From: Oscillospiraceae bacterium
Lineage (GTDB): Bacteria; Bacillota; Clostridia; Oscillospirales; Oscillospiraceae
Reading direction: 5' to 3'
DNA length: 35,507 bases
NCBI GenBank assembly: GCA_902799075.1
Contig: CADBYZ010000009.1
Coordinates: forward strand, 1 to 35,507
The notes beneath the pieces were generated by a model. The model had not been told where the DNA came from. It ran no database searches and saw only the letters and a list, made by a program, of their open reading frames with translations. Below are positions 30,897 to 35,507 of the stretch, in pieces. The translations under genes were made by a program, and so were the position numbers. Every line of letters begins with the position of its first letter. The stretch's first letter is position 1.

Positions 30897-31847
30897 ATGA
30901 AAAAGATCGTTGTCTTCGGCGGCGGCACGGGCTTAAGCCTGCTGCTGTCGGGCCTGAAGCTTTTCCCGGTGGATGTGACCACCGTCATCGCCGTCAGTGA
31001 CAACGGCAGCAGCACCGGCGTTCTGAAAAAGGAGCTGGATATCCCCGCGGTAGGCGATGTGGGCAAGGTGCTCATCTCCATGGCAAACGTGGACGAGGAC
31101 TTTACAAAGCTCCTGGGCTACCGCTTTTCCAAGGACGGGAGCCTGCACAACCATCCGGTGCGGAACATCATGCTCGCCGCCCTCATCGACCTCAAGGGCA
31201 GCCTCACCGAGGCCACGCGCTACATGTGCTCCCTTCTCAACATAAAGGGGACTGTGCTCCCGCTCACCGAGGAAAAGGTGGAACTGGTGGGGGAAAATTC
31301 CCAACATGAGTGGAAATTTTTCGGTCAGGTGGAGGTAAGCCACAACATTCGCCATATCGCGCGCCTGAACTACGACCACAATGTGCATGTGAGCCAGGAG
31401 GTGGTCTCCCACATTCTGGACTGTGACCTCATCGTCTTCAGCCCCGGCAGCCTCTACACCAGCATCCTCCCCCACCTGATTGCCGACGAGGTGGTGGATG
31501 CCCTCAGCCGCACCAAGGCGCCGATCATGTATGTGTGCAACATGGTCACGCAGCCGGGCGAGACGGACCATTACAATGTGAGCGACCATCTGAAGGTGCT
31601 CAATCAGTATCTCGGCACGCGCAGGGTTGACATCGTGCTGGCCAACAACGGCGAGATCGCCCCCGAAGTCGTGGATGTCTATCTGACGCAGGAGAACAAA
31701 ACGGTGGTCGATCTCGACCGTGAGGCCGTGACCGCGCTCGGCGCGCGCATCATCGAGGACGATATGGTCTGCCTCGACGGCACCAGCGTCCGCCACGACG
31801 CCATGAAAACCGCGTTTTTCATATTTTCTTATTTGATGGGGAAATAA
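30897..31847 (+). CDS. yvcK: YvcK/GlmR-family UDP-sugar-binding protein
   Basis: 316 aa. The N-terminal Rossmann-like motif FGGGTGLSLLLSGL, the AVSDNGSSTGVLKKEL stretch (DNGGSxG family signature), LHNHPVRNIMLAAL and the DLIVFSPGSLYTSILPHL segment are hallmarks of the YvcK (CofD-like, 2-phospho-L-lactate transferase-related) family. In Bacillus the protein is GlmR, which binds UDP-GlcNAc and regulates GlmS, steering carbon to the cell wall. Its place after alr and ddl supports a wall role here. In this genome it stands apart from whiA and rapZ, its more usual neighbours, at least within the window. Confidence 0.93.
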   Translation: MKKIVVFGGGTGLSLLLSGLKLFPVDVTTVIAVSDNGSSTGVLKKELDIPAVGDVGKVLISMANVDEDFTKLLGYRFSKDGSLHNHPVRNIMLAALIDLKGSLTEATRYMCSLLNIKGTVLPLTEEKVELVGENSQHEWKFFGQVEVSHNIRHIARLNYDHNVHVSQEVVSHILDCDLIVFSPGSLYTSILPHLIADEVVDALSRTKAPIMYVCNMVTQPGETDHYNVSDHLKVLNQYLGTRRVDIVLANNGEIAPEVVDVYLTQENKTVVDLDREAVTALGARIIEDDMVCLDGTSVRHDAMKTAFFIFSYLMGK

Positions 31848-31855
31848 GCGAAAAC

Positions 31856-31897
31856 GCATCCCCGGTGAACGATTACGTCCACCGGGGATGCGCTGTT
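31856..31897. terminator. Bidirectional terminator between yvcK and clpB
   Basis: 12-bp perfect stem GCATCCCCGGTG (31856-31867) with CACCGGGGATGC (31880-31891), 12-base loop, then TGTTTT; preceded by AAAAC for the other strand. Its arms are a covarying form of the CCCCGGCGAAA hairpin elsewhere in the window. Confidence 0.85.
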
Positions 31898-31907
31898 TTA
31901 TGCTGTT

Positions 31908-34487
<2,580 letters not shown>

Positions 34488-34519
34488 GTTATCCCTCTTT
34501 TCGTTGGGAATTTGATTGC

Positions 34520-34537
34520 CTTCCCCTCGAGGGGAAG
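34520..34537. repeat. Perfect palindrome between RHH gene and clpB
   Basis: CTTCCCCTCGAGGGGAAG, 18 bases, fully self-complementary. There is no T-run on either side. It could be an operator for a dimeric regulator, such as the RHH protein, or a remnant of a CTTCCCCT-type dispersed repeat. Confidence 0.7.
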
Positions 34538-34549
34538 CCAGGTTAGCGT

Positions 34550-35206
34550 TCAGATATGCACAGGTGCGTTCCTCATCTGGGAGAAGTAGGCGGCCTCCAC
34601 GTCGTGGTCGTCCAGCCTGCCCGCGAGGTAAGCCTTCATCAGCTTGTCAAAGAGCTTGATGTACTCCGACAAGGCCGCCGCCAGCTCGTCCGTGGTGCAT
34701 TCCCGGTCCGGGGCCGAGATGGAACGGACAAACTTGCCGTCGTACAGCGCATAGTCGATCTTTGCGCCGGTCAAGGGCTTGAGGTGCGTGTCCTCGATCC
34801 GCTTCCACAGGCGGAAAAACTCCGTCATCGCCTGAATGAGCGCCATCGACTGGGTGCGGAACACCACGGAAATCTGCCCGATGGATTCCTCCAGCCCGCG
34901 GTAAAGCTCCACTTCGTACTTGACCGTCGGGCGGTACTTGTATTCCAGCGAACTCTTGAGCGACATGGAAAGGCTGTTGGGCGCGAAGAACGGCACCAGC
35001 TCCCGCGAGGGCTGCATCAGCGCGTCGATGGCGGAGAGCACGTCGTTGATTCTGCGTTCGGGTGTGGTGTAATTGACGTACTCGGCGAGGATCTGGTTAA
35101 TCAGCGCCGAGCGGTTGGAGCCTGTGCGGTGGGCGAGCCGGTCGATCTCACGCACGACCTCATCGTTGAGCATCAGGCTGTACAGGGTCTTTTTCATACT
35201 GACCAT
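34550..35206 (-). CDS. Ribbon-helix-helix regulator-like protein
   Basis: 218 aa from ATG 35206, with GGAGG 6 bases upstream; a start three codons in is possible. Residues 5-48 form a CopG/MetJ-type ribbon-helix-helix: KTLYSLMLNDEVVREIDRLAHRTGSNRSALINQILAEYV. The remaining ~165 residues are mainly helical and acidic-basic mixed, with one basic segment (SLEYKYRPTVKYEVELYRG) and no known effector domain. Typical RHH regulators are 45-100 aa, so the long C-terminal half is unusual. Its strong promoter and position before clpB suggest that it controls that operon, possibly through the palindrome at 34520. Confidence 0.75.
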   Translation of the reverse strand: MVSMKKTLYSLMLNDEVVREIDRLAHRTGSNRSALINQILAEYVNYTTPERRINDVLSAIDALMQPSRELVPFFAPNSLSMSLKSSLEYKYRPTVKYEVELYRGLEESIGQISVVFRTQSMALIQAMTEFFRLWKRIEDTHLKPLTGAKIDYALYDGKFVRSISAPDRECTTDELAAALSEYIKLFDKLMKAYLAGRLDDHDVEAAYFSQMRNAPVHI

Positions 35207-35278
35207 CTCTTTCCTCCGGAGCCATTTGCAGGCATCGCTTCCGCGCGCCGCATCCGGTCCTCCGTTTATCTTGAACAC

Positions 35279-35307
35279 AGTATAGCGCGGCGCATCTATT
35301 TTGTCAA
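35279..35307 (-). promoter_or_regulatory. Promoter of the RHH-clpB unit
   Basis: Minus strand: TTGACA (35307-35302), 17-base spacer, TATACT (35284-35279). Close to consensus, no overlapping CIRCE or CtsR motif. The 35308-35364 stretch is AT-rich with no feature. Confidence 0.8.
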
Positions 35308-35364
35308 GTATTTTATATAAAATTAATTACGAAAAATATAAATCTTTCGAGGAGCAATAATCCT

Positions 35365-35393
35365 TGCATTTTCCCGCCGTATCCGCTATAATA
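35365..35393 (+). promoter_or_regulatory. tRNA-Ser promoter
   Basis: TTGCAT (35365-35370), 17-base spacer, TATAAT (35388-35393), about 23 bases before the mature tRNA 5' end. Confidence 0.8.
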
Positions 35394-35416
35394 GCAACGC
35401 ACTTAAAACTGTATAT

Positions 35417-35507
35417 GGACAGGTATCGAAGTGGTCATAACGGCCCTGACTCGAAATCAGGTAGTCTCGCAAGAGGCTCGTGGGTTCGAATCCCACCCTG
35501 TCCGCCA
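35417..35507 (+). tRNA. tRNA-Ser (anticodon CGA)
   Basis: 91 bases with encoded CCA. Acceptor arm GGACAGG pairs with CCTGTCC, discriminator G. The anticodon stem CCTGA/TCAGG holds the loop CTCGAAA, giving anticodon CGA, which reads UCG. A long variable arm (about GTCTCGCAAGAGGC) and T-loop GTTCGAATC mark it as a class II tRNA. It ends exactly at the window edge; no phage attachment duplication is visible. Confidence 0.95.

Noticed and set aside
34488-34560. CIRCE or CtsR operator before clpB
   Set aside because: No TTAGCACTC-N9-GAGTGCTAA or GGTCAAA pair present; the only palindrome has a different sequence.
35417-35507. tRNA-Ser as attachment site of a mobile element
   Set aside because: No integrase nearby and no duplicate of the tRNA 3' end within the window; the prophage lies 21 kb away.

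Overview
The window looks like a chromosome segment of a GC-rich, low-oxygen member of the Clostridia (Oscillospiraceae type). The grounds are the high GC content, AGGAGG-type ribosome binding sites, a feoA-feoA-feoB-(Cys-rich membrane protein) iron operon, a YvcK/GlmR-family gene, and dispersed palindromic repeats of the kind seen in such genomes. Species cannot be set from the sequence.

Positions 1-13.1 kb are the late (packaging and virion) cluster of a short-tailed, podovirus-like prophage, all on the minus strand. Read right to left it holds three small genes, large terminase, portal, a Prp-type cysteine protease, a coiled-coil virion protein, a scaffold-like protein, an N4-gp56-family major capsid protein, two small head proteins, a gp10-like stabilisation protein, a 37-aa protein, a collagen-like tail fibre and three more tail proteins, the last cut by the window edge. 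No tape measure or sheath gene is seen. The capsid N-terminus carries the NLQ-x-F-A motif of Prp substrates and the protease gene lies in the same cluster, so a self-contained Prp-based capsid maturation module is likely. To the right, on the plus strand, are an XRE repressor and an ImmA/IrrE-type metallopeptidase. No integrase or replication genes are present between them and the packaging genes.

Positions 14-18 kb carry host metabolism: threonine synthase (thrC) with a ThrH-type phosphoserine phosphatase/homoserine phosphotransferase, then a VOC/glyoxalase-like protein with the AzlC-AzlD branched-chain amino acid exporter. The 0.7-kb gap at 17.8-18.5 kb holds a terminal-inverted-repeat element and, on the minus strand, a near-consensus promoter followed about 290 nt later by a strong intrinsic terminator with no convincing ORF. 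This is a candidate unannotated small RNA, divergent from mtnN (MTA/SAH nucleosidase).

Positions 19.2-22.9 kb hold a small LysM protein with a bacteriocin-style double-glycine leader and the ferrous-iron uptake operon, whose promoter spacer is an inverted repeat with further GTTAGC half-sites around it. Positions 22.9-26.2 kb are a minus-strand tripartite tricarboxylate transporter operon, tctC-tctB-tctA, with a repeat element between tctC and tctB. A beta-helix-like lipoprotein follows.

Positions 28-31.9 kb are a plus-strand cell-wall cluster: a YcxB-like membrane protein, alanine racemase, D-Ala-D-Ala ligase and YvcK/GlmR. Positions 31.9-35.2 kb hold clpB behind a ribbon-helix-helix regulator gene with its own strong promoter. 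The window ends with a complete tRNA-Ser(CGA). Across the window there are three copies of a roughly 150-bp TIR element (two with a nested, covarying hairpin), one longer GGCTCCCTC-type inverted repeat inside the prophage, and several bidirectional terminators.
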